Shown: positions 15,390-24,396, counted from the first letter of the stretch. The stretch: 64,000 bases of DNA from Eubacteriales Family XIII. Incertae Sedis bacterium (GCA_031261345.1 JAISKC010000053.1:38605-102604), one strand, 5' to 3'. Made by a program: numbers and translations. The notes: generated from the sequence alone by a model not told the origin.

Positions 15390-15921
15390 GGAGAAGCAAT
15401 TGACCGGAGAGGAGAGGCGCATAGGAATTCAGCGGCTGCTAAGGGAGGCGAAGCAGCCCATTTCCGCTACCAATCTCGCCAATGAATTTGGCGTCAGCAG
15501 GCAGGTGATAGTGCACGACATCGCCCTTCTTCGCGCGGCTGAGAGCGACGATGCCGATACGGGAAAAATCGTTGCGACGAATCGCGGCTACATTCTTGAG
15601 CACGAAACGGATGCGTTCAGGCGTGTTGTTTCCGTGGTCCACTCAATCAACGAAATTGAGGAGGAACTCAACACGGTAGTCGATCTGGGGGGCAAGGTAT
15701 TGGATGTGATCATCAGGCACGAGGTGTACGGCGAGTTGATGGTGCCGTTAGGTGTCAGTTCCCGCTACGATGTGAAGGTTTTCATGGAGGAAATCGCCAG
15801 TGGCAAGTCCAAACCACTCAGCGTTCTCACGAGCGGAGTACACGCTCACACCATAGAGGCCGAAAACGAAAATCGTCTGGATATCATCGAGGCGGCTCTC
15901 GAAAAATTTATCAGCAAATAG
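15382..15921 (+). CDS. niaR: NiaR-family transcriptional repressor of NAD synthesis (HTH_11 plus 3H domain)
   Basis: 179 aa. The N-terminal winged helix (residues 12-60, ISATNLANEFGVSRQVIVHDIALL) is an HTH_11 DNA-binding domain. The C-terminal part is the 3H ligand domain, named for conserved histidines: visible ones lie in VVSVVHS, IIRHEVYGE and SGVHAHTIEA. NiaR proteins bind nicotinate and repress NAD synthesis or niacin uptake genes. Being the last gene of nadABC strongly supports autogenous control of the operon through a site near the promoter at 12.34 kb. Confidence 0.93.
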   Translation: MNKEKQLTGEERRIGIQRLLREAKQPISATNLANEFGVSRQVIVHDIALLRAAESDDADTGKIVATNRGYILEHETDAFRRVVSVVHSINEIEEELNTVVDLGGKVLDVIIRHEVYGELMVPLGVSSRYDVKVFMEEIASGKSKPLSVLTSGVHAHTIEAENENRLDIIEAALEKFISK

Positions 15922-15969
15922 AAAAATCCCAAAAACATTCGAATTTATTAATTTAATGTAAAATTCCGC

Positions 15970-15998
15970 TTGACAATGGCATTTTTTTGCATTATTAT
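15970..15998 (+). promoter_or_regulatory. Promoter upstream of the DUF2292 gene and nitrogenase-like cluster
   Basis: TTGACA (15970-15975), 17-bp spacer, TATTAT (15993-15998); an alternative TATAAT is 3 bp further on. Downstream are two near-identical ATATATGTT units, a possible regulator-binding repeat. The element is AT-rich, unlike the flanking genes. Confidence 0.65.
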
Positions 15999-16060
15999 AA
16001 TATATAAATCATATATGTTATATATGTTATATTACTAAAGGAAAATCTCGGAGGGGAAAG

Positions 16061-16246
16061 ATGTTACAATTGCAAAAGGCTGAATCGTCCATACTGCCCG
16101 ATGAAGTAACCAGTGTGATCACTGAAAAGGACTTCAAGGTTCTCCTCAGTTATATCGAGAGTATCAAATACGGCTCGGTAACGCTGAAGATACAGGACGG
16201 CAAGGCTATCCAGATTGAGAAAAACGAAAAAGTGAAAATCAGATAG
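16061..16246 (+). CDS. Small DUF2292/YezD-family protein
   Basis: 61 aa. The C-terminal half, IKYGSVTLKIQDGKAIQIEKNEKVKIR, matches the short beta-hairpin pattern of the DUF2292 (YezD) family, which is often found beside sulfur-assimilation and sulfonate-transport genes. No signal or membrane segment. Strong ribosome site GGAGGGG before the ATG at 16061. It is first in line with the nitrogenase-like cluster but a terminator stands between them. Function unknown; the family context is one of the reasons to suspect a sulfur role for the cluster. Confidence 0.78.
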   Translation: MLQLQKAESSILPDEVTSVITEKDFKVLLSYIESIKYGSVTLKIQDGKAIQIEKNEKVKIR

Positions 16247-16296
16247 CCAAAATGACAGCAGCATAATATCGAAAAGCAATATTGACCGGAAAACCG

Positions 16297-16334
16297 GAGA
16301 TATGCACGGGACCAAAGTGTATATCTCTTTTTTT
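16297..16334 (+). terminator. Strong intrinsic terminator between the DUF2292 gene and the nifB-like gene
   Basis: GAGATATGCAC (16297-16307) and GTGTATATCTC (16317-16327) pair over 11 bp with one G-T wobble and a 9-nt loop, then seven T. A small CCGG-AAAA-CCGG hairpin precedes it. Only 31 bp remain to the nifB-like ATG and no promoter fits in that space, so expression of the cluster probably depends on read-through, i.e. attenuation. Confidence 0.85.
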
Positions 16335-16365
16335 GTGTGAATTTGTGTGAAACAGAAAGACGAAA

Positions 16366-17241
16366 ATGATACAGGAACTAAAGCTCAAACAAAATAGAGT
16401 GAAGAATCAGCATCCCTGTTTCGGTGCAGCAAAAAACAAGGGGCGGATTCATCTGCCCATCTGCCCTGCCTGCAATCTCGAATGTGCATTTTGCCGTCGC
16501 TCACTGAACGATAGCGAAAACAGGCCTGGTGTCTCTTCCTTCATTCTCGCGCCGGAGCAGGTCAGCGAATATGTGGAAAGCGCAATATCAAAATGCAGTG
16601 AGCTTTCGGTTGTAGGCGTCGCAGGCCCAGGAGACAGCTTGGTCGGAGACAACCTGTTCAAATCATTTCGGTATATAAGCGAGTCTCACCCCGACTTGCT
16701 GAAGTGCATCAGCACAAACGGGCTGCTGCTACCTGAGCGTGCAGACGAGCTTATCGCTGTTGGCATTGACACACTCACCGTTACCGTCAACGCTGTGGAT
16801 CCAGAAATACTTACCGGTATCGTTCCCGCCATTCATTACAGAGGGGAGAGACTGACGGGTATTCCGGCGGCTACAAAGCTTATAGAAAATCAACTTGCGG
16901 GCATAGACAGAATGGCAAAGGCCGGCACTACAATCAAGGTGAATACGGTGCTTGTGCCAGGCCAAAATGACAGGCATATACCCGAAATCGCGAAAACGGT
17001 GAGCAAGCTCGGGGCGAATATTTTCAACATTATCCCGCTCATACCGCAGCACTTACTCTCCGACAGAGAAGAACCCACCTGCGAGCTCATAGAAGATGTG
17101 AGGTCTGAGGCAGGGAGATATATAGACGTGTTCAGGCATTGTCAGCATTGTCGGGCGGACGCGGTCGGGATCCCTGGCGTAAGCGATTACTCGGGTGCGC
17201 TCTTGCAAGGACGGGCAGAAGAAGTATTTTCACACGGTTGA
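16366..17241 (+). CDS. NifB-like radical SAM protein (core only)
   Basis: 291 aa. It has the radical SAM triad C36-x3-C40-x2-C43 (within PICPACNLECAFC), the NifB-type HPC motif (C18) ahead of it, ENRPGV soon after, and near the C-terminus a HCQHCRADAVG motif shared with NifB. It lacks the C-terminal NifX-like domain of fused NifB proteins; a separate NifX-like gene is downstream. NifB makes the carbide-centred iron-sulfur precursor of nitrogenase cofactors; this protein probably makes an equivalent cluster for the NifDK-like pair here (family knowledge plus inference). The ribosome site is weak (AGAAAGACG). First gene of the cluster after the terminator. Confidence 0.9.
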   Translation: MIQELKLKQNRVKNQHPCFGAAKNKGRIHLPICPACNLECAFCRRSLNDSENRPGVSSFILAPEQVSEYVESAISKCSELSVVGVAGPGDSLVGDNLFKSFRYISESHPDLLKCISTNGLLLPERADELIAVGIDTLTVTVNAVDPEILTGIVPAIHYRGERLTGIPAATKLIENQLAGIDRMAKAGTTIKVNTVLVPGQNDRHIPEIAKTVSKLGANIFNIIPLIPQHLLSDREEPTCELIEDVRSEAGRYIDVFRHCQHCRADAVGIPGVSDYSGALLQGRAEEVFSHG

Positions 17242-17255
17242 TTCAAGGAGGAAAA

Positions 17256-18122
17256 ATGGCAGCTAAGAACAATATTGAAATATCTATCGAGAATTTGAAT
17301 CTTGATTATCACATAAGACGGAAGAAAAAGGAGGCGGGGCCTACTTCGCTTCATGCTCTCGACGACATCAATCTGAGTGTCAGGGAAGGTGAGTTTCTTT
17401 CGGTTGTCGGGCCTTCGGGTTGCGGCAAATCCACCCTGCTCTACATTCTCGCGGGGCTACAGAAAAAGACGTCCGGCATCGTCAAGGTCGGCGACACTGA
17501 AATTACTGGACCGTCCCTTCACACCGGAATAATAATGCAGGCTTATGCCCTCTTCCCATGGAGAACCATCAAGAAAAACGTCGAGTTCGGGCTTGAGGTC
17601 AAGGGATTGCCCAAGGCGGAGCGCAGCAAAATCGCGGACGAATACATCGAACTGGTGGGGCTCAAGGAATTCTCGGACAGATACCCTTACGAGCTCTCGG
17701 GCGGCATGAAGCAGAGGATTGCAATCGCAAGGGCACTCGCCTACGACCCAGACGTGCTACTCATGGACGAGCCGTTTGCAGCCGTCGATGAACAGACGAG
17801 AAGCCTACTTCACGAGGAACTTCTGCGGATTTGGGAGAAGACGAACAAGACCATCGTCTTCGTAACGCACAGTATCGAGGAGGCCATCTTCCTGTCCGAT
17901 AGGGTTGCGGTCATGACGCCAAGCCCGGGGAAGATTCGGGAAATAATAGATATCGACCTTGATAGACCCCGAGACGGCTCCATCAAGTCCAGCGAAGAAT
18001 TTTCAAGATACAGAAGACATGTCTGGCAACTTTTGCAGACAATAGGCGACAGCACGGTCGAGACGTTTGATGAAAAGGGACGTTTCGTGCTCGATGCACA
18101 GCCACAGGAGGTCGCAATTTAA
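17256..18122 (+). CDS. ABC transporter ATPase, nitrate/sulfonate/taurine type
   Basis: 288 aa from the ATG at 17256 (AAGGAGG upstream, 14 bp after the nifB-like stop); longer upstream frames overlap that gene. Walker A GPSGCGKST, the Q-loop in IIMQAYALFPWRT, ABC signature LSGGMKQRIAIARAL, Walker B VLLMDEPFAAVDEQ and the switch HS in VTHSIEEA are intact. The extended ABC signature and C-terminal tail resemble SsuB/TauB/NrtD. It energises import together with the next two genes. Placement inside a nitrogenase-like cluster suggests that the substrate of the reductase, or a precursor or anion needed for it, is imported. Confidence 0.93.
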   Translation: MAAKNNIEISIENLNLDYHIRRKKKEAGPTSLHALDDINLSVREGEFLSVVGPSGCGKSTLLYILAGLQKKTSGIVKVGDTEITGPSLHTGIIMQAYALFPWRTIKKNVEFGLEVKGLPKAERSKIADEYIELVGLKEFSDRYPYELSGGMKQRIAIARALAYDPDVLLMDEPFAAVDEQTRSLLHEELLRIWEKTNKTIVFVTHSIEEAIFLSDRVAVMTPSPGKIREIIDIDLDRPRDGSIKSSEEFSRYRRHVWQLLQTIGDSTVETFDEKGRFVLDAQPQEVAI

Positions 18123-18910
18123 TGGAAGACAAACAGATAAACAAGGGAGCGAATCTGCTCTACAAGGCTTTCAAGAAGTCCATCGTTATCATAGCGCTTT
18201 TGGTCATTTGGCTCATCATACCTAAGTATGTGAACAACCTGTTCGTGCCGTCGCTCTTTGATGTGCTGAAGACCGGCGCGGAGCTTGCCATATCCGGCAA
18301 ACTTTGGATAAACACTATCACGAGCCTTCGCATAGCCTTCATCGGCCTCATCATTTCGACGGTGATTGCCGTTCCGCTCGGTGTCATTCTCGGTTGGTTT
18401 AAGACGGTTGAGGAATATATCGACCCCACGTTTCAAATCATCAGAAATACATCAATTCTCGCCATTTTGCCGATATTTCTACTCATATTCGGCGTGGGCG
18501 ACACCTCGAAATACGCCATCATCATATGGGCGACGCTTCCCATCACCCTGCTCAACACGGTTCAGGGTGTGAAGAACGCCGACCCTGTCCTCATACAGTC
18601 GGCGAGGTCAATGGGAATAGGCAATTTCGGCCTGTTCACAAAGGTCATCATTCCGTCGGCTATGCCCTTCATTCTCGCAGGGTTTCGGCTCAGCGCGAGC
18701 ATATCGCTCATCGTTTTGGTCGGTGCCGAAATGCTCGGCGCACGTTATGGCCTCGGATTTCTCATATACAATTCCATGCACGCTTACATGATACCTGAGA
18801 TGTATGTCGGGATCCTCATGCTCGCCATCATCGGCATCGCTCTGAACGCCGTGCTCGTGCGGACGGAGAATTATCTGACGCGGTGGCAGGAGAAAGTCGT
18901 GCAATCCTGA
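18122..18910 (+). CDS. ABC transporter permease, SsuC/TauC-like
   Basis: 262 aa with about six transmembrane helices. The EAA-like loop is visible in the region VKNADPVLIQSARSMGIGNF, followed by TKVIIPSAMPFILAGFRLS, typical of nitrate/sulfonate/taurine permeases. The start codon overlaps the last base of the ATPase stop (TAATG). It forms the membrane channel with the preceding ATPase and the following lipoprotein. Confidence 0.93.
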   Translation: MEDKQINKGANLLYKAFKKSIVIIALLVIWLIIPKYVNNLFVPSLFDVLKTGAELAISGKLWINTITSLRIAFIGLIISTVIAVPLGVILGWFKTVEEYIDPTFQIIRNTSILAILPIFLLIFGVGDTSKYAIIIWATLPITLLNTVQGVKNADPVLIQSARSMGIGNFGLFTKVIIPSAMPFILAGFRLSASISLIVLVGAEMLGARYGLGFLIYNSMHAYMIPEMYVGILMLAIIGIALNAVLVRTENYLTRWQEKVVQS

Positions 18911-18982
18911 TATTGCTCCTGCATTTTTTGCGGGTTGAAATAGAAATTATTTATTGTAGTAAATTTTGAAAGGAAGACAGAC

Positions 18983-20032
18983 ATGAAAACACAGAAAAGG
19001 AAGACAGGTAGCAGGACGGCAGTAATATTTTTGGCGCTTATCCTTGCGTTCGGGGCGCTCGGGCTAACGGCTTGCGGAGGCTCATCGGACGATAGCACTT
19101 CTGCGGACGCCGGTGGCGATACGACGGTCATCAAGCTCTCAGGCCTCGGCGGCGACCCTACGAGAGTTGACGCGGCGATCATCGCTCAGGAATTGGGCTA
19201 CTTCGCTGAAGAGGGTCTTGAAGTTGAAGATGTCGGCGTCATCGACATTCCTCAGCACGTCAGCGCAGTTGCAAGCGGCACGGTTGACACGATTTCACTC
19301 ATGACGTCCGAAGGCCTGACGGCTGTTGACGGCGGAGCGGACATCGTTCAGGTTGCTACCGACCAGACCACGACGGAGGACAAGCAGCACATGACATTCC
19401 TCGTGCTCCCCGATAGCGACATCAAGACGGGAACAGACCTCGCAGGAAAGAGAATAGGAACAGCTTCAGCGAGCGGCGGTTGCACGGCAGGATTCCCGCT
19501 TGAGTACATCAGGCAGGCAGGAACTGACGTTCCTATCGAAGATATCAGAGCCGGACTTCAGTCGATACCCGAAGAAACTCTCGTAACAGCACTCGAAGCA
19601 GGCGATACCGATGCTATCGGCGTCCACCTCACGAAGGCACAAACGGAAATTCTCTATCCGGACCTCAGAGTTCTCTTCACGGACTATGATATCCTCGGCG
19701 AAGACGGCGGAGATACAGGCTGGTTCTTCACAAGAGAATACACGGAAGAAAATCCCGAAACGGTTACTAAGTTCATCAGGGCTATCACAAAGGCGCAGAA
19801 GTGGATCAACGAAAACAATGAAGAGGCACTCGATATTTACAGAGAAAAGGCTATCGCAGTCAACGATGACCTCCTTTGGGTTGCACACTTCAGTGATGAT
19901 GGAATCAACAATCCTGCAGGCGCGCAGACATGGATCGACCTGTTCTCAAGCGGCGACTCATCGATCACGCTAAAGAACAAGGACATCAAGGTGGAAGACT
20001 TCACAACGGACGAATTCAACCCAAATAAGTAA
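18983..20032 (+). CDS. ABC transporter substrate-binding lipoprotein, NMT1/SsuA-like
   Basis: 349 aa. The signal peptide has a basic start and hydrophobic core ending in the lipobox LTAC (cysteine near residue 31), then a Gly/Ser/Asp-rich linker, so it is anchored as a lipoprotein outside the membrane. The mature part shows the NMT1/SsuA pattern: RVDAAIIAQELGYFAEEGLEVE, DLAGKRIGTASASGGCTAG, and later helices around WFFTREYTEENPETVTKFIRA. These proteins bind small anions or organosulfur/thiamin-precursor ligands; the ligand here cannot be read from sequence. The spacing of 72 bp from the permease contains a ribosome site (GAAAGGAAG). Confidence 0.92.
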   Translation: MKTQKRKTGSRTAVIFLALILAFGALGLTACGGSSDDSTSADAGGDTTVIKLSGLGGDPTRVDAAIIAQELGYFAEEGLEVEDVGVIDIPQHVSAVASGTVDTISLMTSEGLTAVDGGADIVQVATDQTTTEDKQHMTFLVLPDSDIKTGTDLAGKRIGTASASGGCTAGFPLEYIRQAGTDVPIEDIRAGLQSIPEETLVTALEAGDTDAIGVHLTKAQTEILYPDLRVLFTDYDILGEDGGDTGWFFTREYTEENPETVTKFIRAITKAQKWINENNEEALDIYREKAIAVNDDLLWVAHFSDDGINNPAGAQTWIDLFSSGDSSITLKNKDIKVEDFTTDEFNPNK

Positions 20033-20067
20033 GGGCAAGGACTGGATTGCCACAGGAGGGAAAGATT

Positions 20068-20400
20068 TTGCATAGAATAGCTGTATCAACCACGGATGGA
20101 CTGACGATATATCAGCATTTCGGGCGGACTGACAAGTATCAGATTTACGATGTGGGGGAAGCCTCTTACACATACATCGAAACAAGAGAAGTCAGTCCAC
20201 CCTGCAAAGAAGGCGGCCACAGCACAGCATCGTTTGATGGTGTGCTGGCGGTTCTTTCGGATTGTGAGGCTATCGTCGTAGCTGTCGTTGGGGAAGGCGC
20301 GGCGGAATACCTCATGAAAGCAGGAATGAGAATTTTCACGGGACGAGGCGTTTTTGAGGACGTGCTCGGGACAATCATATCGAAGAAGATGTTGGGATAA
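20068..20400 (+). CDS. NifX/NafY-type iron-molybdenum-cofactor binding domain protein
   Basis: 110 aa if begun at the TTG at 20068, which has AGGAGGG seven bases upstream; a TTG 21 bp earlier is in frame but includes the ribosome site. The chain opens LHRIAVSTTDGLTIYQHFGRTDKYQIYDV and ends with a short helical tail, the pattern of the dinitrogenase iron-molybdenum cofactor family (NifX, NafY and the NifB C-terminal domain). Such proteins bind and carry cofactor precursors. It likely plays that role between the NifB-like protein and the NifDK-like pair. Confidence 0.82.
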   Translation: MHRIAVSTTDGLTIYQHFGRTDKYQIYDVGEASYTYIETREVSPPCKEGGHSTASFDGVLAVLSDCEAIVVAVVGEGAAEYLMKAGMRIFTGRGVFEDVLGTIISKKMLG

Positions 20401-20406
20401 GGGACA

Positions 20407-20432
20407 GATTGCGGGTCGAGCCCGCAATGACA
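20407..20432. repeat. Palindromic intergenic repeat (GATTGCGGG...AATGACA)
   Basis: A GATTGCGGG-TCGA-GCCCGCAATGACA type unit with a perfect TTGCGGG-like stem (TGCGGG/CCCGCA). Member of the short palindrome family seen also after pyrE, before the nifD-like gene, between rfbB and rfbA and inside the O-antigen-ligase-like gene. Confidence 0.85.
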
Positions 20433-20469
20433 AATTAATCTGACCAAGATAAAGGAGGACAAATTAAAA

Positions 20470-21345
20470 ATGGCTAAGAAATTGAAACAAATTGCGATTT
20501 ACGGAAAAGGTGGCATAGGGAAATCGACTACCACGTCGAATCTTTCCGCCGCCCTTTCCGATATGGGATATAAGGTCATGCAGTTCGGCTGCGATCCTAA
20601 GGCGGATTCGACCAACACGCTCAGGGACGGCACCTACATTCCGACCGTCCTTGATTTGCTCAGGGAAAAAGGCACAGTAAAGGCACATGATGCAATCTTT
20701 CAGGGATACAACGGCATATATTGCGTAGAGGCAGGCGGTCCGGCTCCTGGAGTCGGCTGTGCGGGACGCGGTATCATCACGGCCGTTCAACTCCTAAAAC
20801 AGCAGAACGCCTTCGAGGAACTCGACCTCGACTACGTCATCTATGACGTTCTCGGCGACGTTGTCTGCGGCGGTTTTGCCGTGCCGATAAGAGAAGGGAT
20901 TGCCGAACATGTGTTTACGGTTTCCTCATCTGACTTTATGGCTGTATATGCTGCGAATAACCTTTTCAAGGGCATAAAGCAGTATTCGAACAGAGGCGGT
21001 GCCCTGCTCGGTGGCGTGATTGCAAACTCCATTTCAAACGATTATCAGAGGGCTATCATAGACGACTTCGTCGAGAAGACGAACACGCAGGTCATGCAGT
21101 ATGTGCCCCGCTCCATCACGGTAACTCAGAGCGAACTTTCGGGCAAGACTACAATCGAGGGAGCACCGACATCAAAACAGGCGACGATATACAGGGAACT
21201 CGCTAAGCGCGTTGACGAGCATGCCACTTCTAAGACACCCGAACCGCTCGATTCAGCGCAGCTTCAGGACTGGGCCTCAAAGTGGGCCGATCAGCTTCTG
21301 GCAATCGAAAGTGGAGAAGTGCGCGGCGAGGCTGCGGCTATTTAA
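20470..21345 (+). CDS. NifH-like ATPase (Fe protein) of a nitrogenase-like system
   Basis: 291 aa. P-loop GKGGIGKST (residues 12-20), switch I region around CDPKADST, and both bridging-cluster cysteines are conserved: C97 in GVGCAGRG and C133 in GDVVCGGF. Arg100, the nitrogenase ADP-ribosylation position, is also present. It should dimerise, hold one [4Fe-4S] cluster and donate electrons to the NifDK-like complex with ATP hydrolysis. The overall sequence is NifH-like rather than BchL-like, and its neighbours are not bacteriochlorophyll genes. The C-terminal 30 residues ([20 protein letters not shown]) are an added helix. Confidence 0.94.
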   Translation: MAKKLKQIAIYGKGGIGKSTTTSNLSAALSDMGYKVMQFGCDPKADSTNTLRDGTYIPTVLDLLREKGTVKAHDAIFQGYNGIYCVEAGGPAPGVGCAGRGIITAVQLLKQQNAFEELDLDYVIYDVLGDVVCGGFAVPIREGIAEHVFTVSSSDFMAVYAANNLFKGIKQYSNRGGALLGGVIANSISNDYQRAIIDDFVEKTNTQVMQYVPRSITVTQSELSGKTTIEGAPTSKQATIYRELAKRVDEHATSKTPEPLDSAQLQDWASKWADQLLAIESGEVRGEAAAI

Positions 21346-21351
21346 GGGCAG

Positions 21352-21394
21352 ACCACCCCGTCAGCTACGCTGACACCCCTCCACAGAGGGGAAT
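21352..21394. repeat. Second type of intergenic palindrome before the nifD-like gene
   Basis: A unit with GTCAGC-TAC-GCTGAC and CCCCTCCACAGAGGGG stems next to each other. This is a different palindromic family from the GATTGCGGG type. It lies in the 147-bp gap between the nifH-like and nifD-like genes. Confidence 0.75.
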
Positions 21395-21423
21395 ACGATG
21401 TTGCTCACACGAAGAAATCTAAT

Positions 21424-21450
21424 GGATTGCGGGTCAGGCCCGCAATGACA
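21424..21450. repeat. Palindromic intergenic repeat (GATTGCGGG type), plus a partial copy
   Basis: Full unit GGATTGCGGG-TCAG-GCCCGCAATGACA, followed by a partial 3' half (CCCGCAATGAC near 21458-21470). It opens an artefactual upstream extension of the nifD-like frame, which should not be taken as coding. Confidence 0.85.
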
Positions 21451-21492
21451 AGGCTATCCCGCAATGACGGGTGGAATAAAGGAGAAACGAAC

Positions 21493-22971
21493 ATGGCTAT
21501 AGATTTAAGTCAAATTGAGGCACAGACGAGAGAACAACGTCTTGGCTCCATCACGGGCTACGACGGCTCGCTTGAAGACCTCACATCTCAAGGGTGTGCG
21601 GGTTGCCTGAAAAACAAAAACAGAGACTTTCAGACCGTCAGTTCCTGTGCCCATCATCATGCTATCAATCAGCTTGCAGGTCTCGACGGCGTCGTTGTCG
21701 TTGACCACGCTCCCATAGGTTGTGCCGGTGCACAGATAGGCTTTTCCGTCGCGAAAAACCGCGTGCCTTTCTCACCGGAGGGACCCTTCCCCGAGCATGC
21801 CAAGGTCGTGTCGTCGGGAATAAACGAGTCGGACACCATCTTCGGCGCGATAGACAAGCTCAAGAAAACGATAAGGGATGCCTACGACAGACATCATCCG
21901 CAGGAAATCTACGTAACGACTTCGTGCACCTCCGCAGTAATCGGCGAAGACGTATATTCGGTCGTTTTGGAGATGAGGGAGGAGCTGGATATCCCCGTCG
22001 AAATCGCCGCGGGCGAAGGGCTCCGCTCAAAGATTTGGGCCTCCGGCTTCGACTCTTACTCACACGCGGTCTCGAAGGTGCGTTTCGGAGAAAAAAAGGA
22101 ACGCAAAAACACTATTAATTACTTGGGGTTTGCACCTGTCGGCAGGCAGTTCATCGACCCCATATTTGAGCGTCTCGGCCTCGAGCTCATCTGTCTCACA
22201 GCGGGTGCCACTCAGGAAGATTTCGCCCGCGCGACGCAGTCCATCGCTTCGTGGGGTCAGTGCTCCTCGCAGTCAAACTACATCTGTTCCGTGCTCGAGC
22301 AGGAATACGGCGTGCGTTACCTGCAGAGCCATCTGCCCTATGGCGGTATCGGTTTTGAGAGGTTCTTCAGGGACCTCGGCGAACTTATCGGCAAGGAAGA
22401 CACAGTTGAGGAAATCATCAAAGAAGAAAAGGCAAAGTATGCGGAGCAGATTGCCGAGCTTCGCGCAAAGCTCGAGGGCAAGAAGGTATTGATTGCGCTC
22501 GGCTCCGGTTTCGCCTTCGAATACACCCGCGTATTGGGTGAGCTCGGCGTCGAAGTCGTGCACACCGTAGCCTATCATTACGACCCCGTCCTCGACCAAA
22601 ACAATCTCGAGAACGAGATAGCCGCGGCCTGCGACGTCAAGGAGCTCAAGCTCAATGTAGACGCGAGTATCAACGACGCACAGGAGATGGAGACGAACCT
22701 ACTCATCAAGCATTATCAGCCAGACTTCCTCCTCTCGCGCGGACACGAGGCCGTCGCTTGGGCACTGATGCAGGGTATTCCCGCGATGGATTCCGAGATA
22801 GGCTTTGTCGTCATGGGCTACAGGGGTCTCGTGGAATTCGGCACGACTTTGGTCGAACTTCTTGAAAACACAAACTTCGTGAAGCGGCTCGGGGAGCGTT
22901 ACAAGTCGCCATTTACGGCTGAATACGAAAACCTCAACCCATTCAGCTTCTACAGAGAGGAGGCAATATAA
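21493..22971 (+). CDS. NifD-like alpha subunit of a nitrogenase-like reductase
   Basis: 492 aa from the ATG at 21493 (AAAGGAG upstream). The three P-cluster-type cysteines align by spacing and context with NifD C62, C88 and C154: C52 (SSCAHHH), C77 (APIGCAG) and C145 (TTSCTSAVIGED). C257 in WGQCSSQSNYIC aligns well with the NifD cofactor cysteine C275. The position matching cofactor His442 (before DSEIGFVVMGYRG) is not histidine. An extra CxxC pair, C35 and C38, precedes the cluster cysteines. It is shorter at the N-terminus than true NifD. This residue pattern places it among nitrogenase-like proteins that hold a cofactor different from, or bound differently to, FeMo-co. The start codon of the next gene overlaps its TAA. 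Confidence 0.9.
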   Translation: MAIDLSQIEAQTREQRLGSITGYDGSLEDLTSQGCAGCLKNKNRDFQTVSSCAHHHAINQLAGLDGVVVVDHAPIGCAGAQIGFSVAKNRVPFSPEGPFPEHAKVVSSGINESDTIFGAIDKLKKTIRDAYDRHHPQEIYVTTSCTSAVIGEDVYSVVLEMREELDIPVEIAAGEGLRSKIWASGFDSYSHAVSKVRFGEKKERKNTINYLGFAPVGRQFIDPIFERLGLELICLTAGATQEDFARATQSIASWGQCSSQSNYICSVLEQEYGVRYLQSHLPYGGIGFERFFRDLGELIGKEDTVEEIIKEEKAKYAEQIAELRAKLEGKKVLIALGSGFAFEYTRVLGELGVEVVHTVAYHYDPVLDQNNLENEIAAACDVKELKLNVDASINDAQEMETNLLIKHYQPDFLLSRGHEAVAWALMQGIPAMDSEIGFVVMGYRGLVEFGTTLVELLENTNFVKRLGERYKSPFTAEYENLNPFSFYREEAI

Positions 22972-24371
22972 TGAGCATTGCACTGAAAAACACCACGCTC
23001 GACGAATGTTTCGGCGGAGATTATGCTTGGTCTGAGCAACAGCGCGTCGCCTGTGCTATCGGCGGCGTCTATACGGCTCTCGCCATTGAGCGCGTGCTTC
23101 CGATCATGCACAGCGGCCCCGGTTGTCAGGGGAATATCAACGGCGTTCTCGCCTCGACAAACGGCGGTCAGAACGCTGATTCCTTCCTCGAGTCAGTCAT
23201 TCCTTCGACGAATTTCTGCGAGGCCGATGTGGTCTTTGGCGGACAGGAAAGGCTTCGCAGACTAGTAGAGGACAGCGTCAAATATTACGATGCGGATCTG
23301 TTCGTGATCACGGACGGGTGTACGTCTGAAATCGTCGGTGATGACATCGAGGAGATTGCGAATGACTACAGGGGCACGGATACGAAGGTCGTTCACGCTG
23401 CTCTGCCTGGTTTCAAGGGCAACAATGTCTGGGGGCACAGCCAAATTCTTCATGCTATCATCGACCAGTATCTTCCTTCGGCGGAAGAGGCCAAATCGAT
23501 ATCGAAAAATCCCAAACAGGTGAACGTCTTCGGTGTCGTTCCTTTCTATGATACCTTCTGGGTGGCTACACTCGAGAAACTTGAGGAGCTGCTTCGAGAT
23601 ATAGGGTTTGAGCCGAATATCATCTACGGGCGCGATAAGGGGCTGGCCGCCGTTGACAAGATTCCGGCTGCCGGCTTCAATCTTCTGCTTTCACCTTGGA
23701 TCGATCTCGACGTGGTGAAGAAACTCGAGGAAAAATATGAAACGCCCTTCTTTCATTACTCAGCAATGCCGATTGGACCTTCCGAAACGGGCCGCTTCAT
23801 TCGCGAAATCACCGAGTATGCGGGCACGGATAGGATAGCCGCCGAGGCTTATATAAAGAAGCAGGAGGATAGATATTACTATTATCTGAATCATTCGCTC
23901 CGTTGGATTTACACCTGCCGCGTGCAGCCGCGCGAGTTTTTCATCAATTCCTCGGCCACGCAGGCCCTCTCGCTCACCCGTTATCTGGTGAACGATCTTG
24001 GGTTCATTCCTCGTCAGATTTTCATCAATGAGGATGTGCCGGAGTCTGAGCATGAGCGAATTCTCGCCGATTTTCACGATCTCGACTGGAAGGGAGCTTC
24101 TGATATCGAGGTGATTTTCACGGCGGACGGCGGGCTTTGCGACCAGTATGTGAAGCGTTCGGACACGTCTTTTCGGAAGACGGTAATTCTCGGGACCACT
24201 TGGGATGAGCTGACTGCCAAGACTTCTCGCATTCCGTTTGTGCCGGTTTCCGCGCCCTATGGTGATGTAATAGTCGGACAGAAGACCTATTTTGGCTATG
24301 ACGGAGGCCTCGCGCTCATGCAGGACATCTTCAATGATGCGGCTGCTAAGGGTATGGGCACGGTAAACTAA
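22971..24371 (+). CDS. NifK-like beta subunit of a nitrogenase-like reductase
   Basis: 466 aa, ATG overlapping the preceding stop. Cysteines matching NifK C70, C95 and C153 are present as C28 (VACAIGG), C52 (SGPGCQG) and C117 ([12 protein letters not shown]), so the alpha/beta interface can hold a P-cluster-type iron-sulfur cluster. Other features are the [27 protein letters not shown] region and a Rossmann-like core typical of the NifDK fold. It should form the catalytic heterotetramer with the NifD-like subunit and be reduced by the NifH-like protein. No nifE or nifN scaffold genes are nearby, unlike true nitrogenase operons. Confidence 0.9.
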   Translation: MSIALKNTTLDECFGGDYAWSEQQRVACAIGGVYTALAIERVLPIMHSGPGCQGNINGVLASTNGGQNADSFLESVIPSTNFCEADVVFGGQERLRRLVEDSVKYYDADLFVITDGCTSEIVGDDIEEIANDYRGTDTKVVHAALPGFKGNNVWGHSQILHAIIDQYLPSAEEAKSISKNPKQVNVFGVVPFYDTFWVATLEKLEELLRDIGFEPNIIYGRDKGLAAVDKIPAAGFNLLLSPWIDLDVVKKLEEKYETPFFHYSAMPIGPSETGRFIREITEYAGTDRIAAEAYIKKQEDRYYYYLNHSLRWIYTCRVQPREFFINSSATQALSLTRYLVNDLGFIPRQIFINEDVPESEHERILADFHDLDWKGASDIEVIFTADGGLCDQYVKRSDTSFRKTVILGTTWDELTAKTSRIPFVPVSAPYGDVIVGQKTYFGYDGGLALMQDIFNDAAAKGMGTVN

Positions 24372-24396
24372 ACTGTATTTTAAGAGGAGAAATGAT

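Noticed and set aside
21427..21492. N-terminal extension of the NifD-like protein
   Set aside because: These codons are made of the palindromic repeat and lie before a strong ribosome site; the ATG at 21493 is the likely start.
16366..24371. Annotating the cluster as true nitrogen-fixing nitrogenase
   Set aside because: No nifE, nifN, nifV or modABC genes, no histidine at the His442 position of the NifD-like subunit, and a sulfonate-type transporter plus cysK as neighbours. Nitrogenase-like is the safer call.
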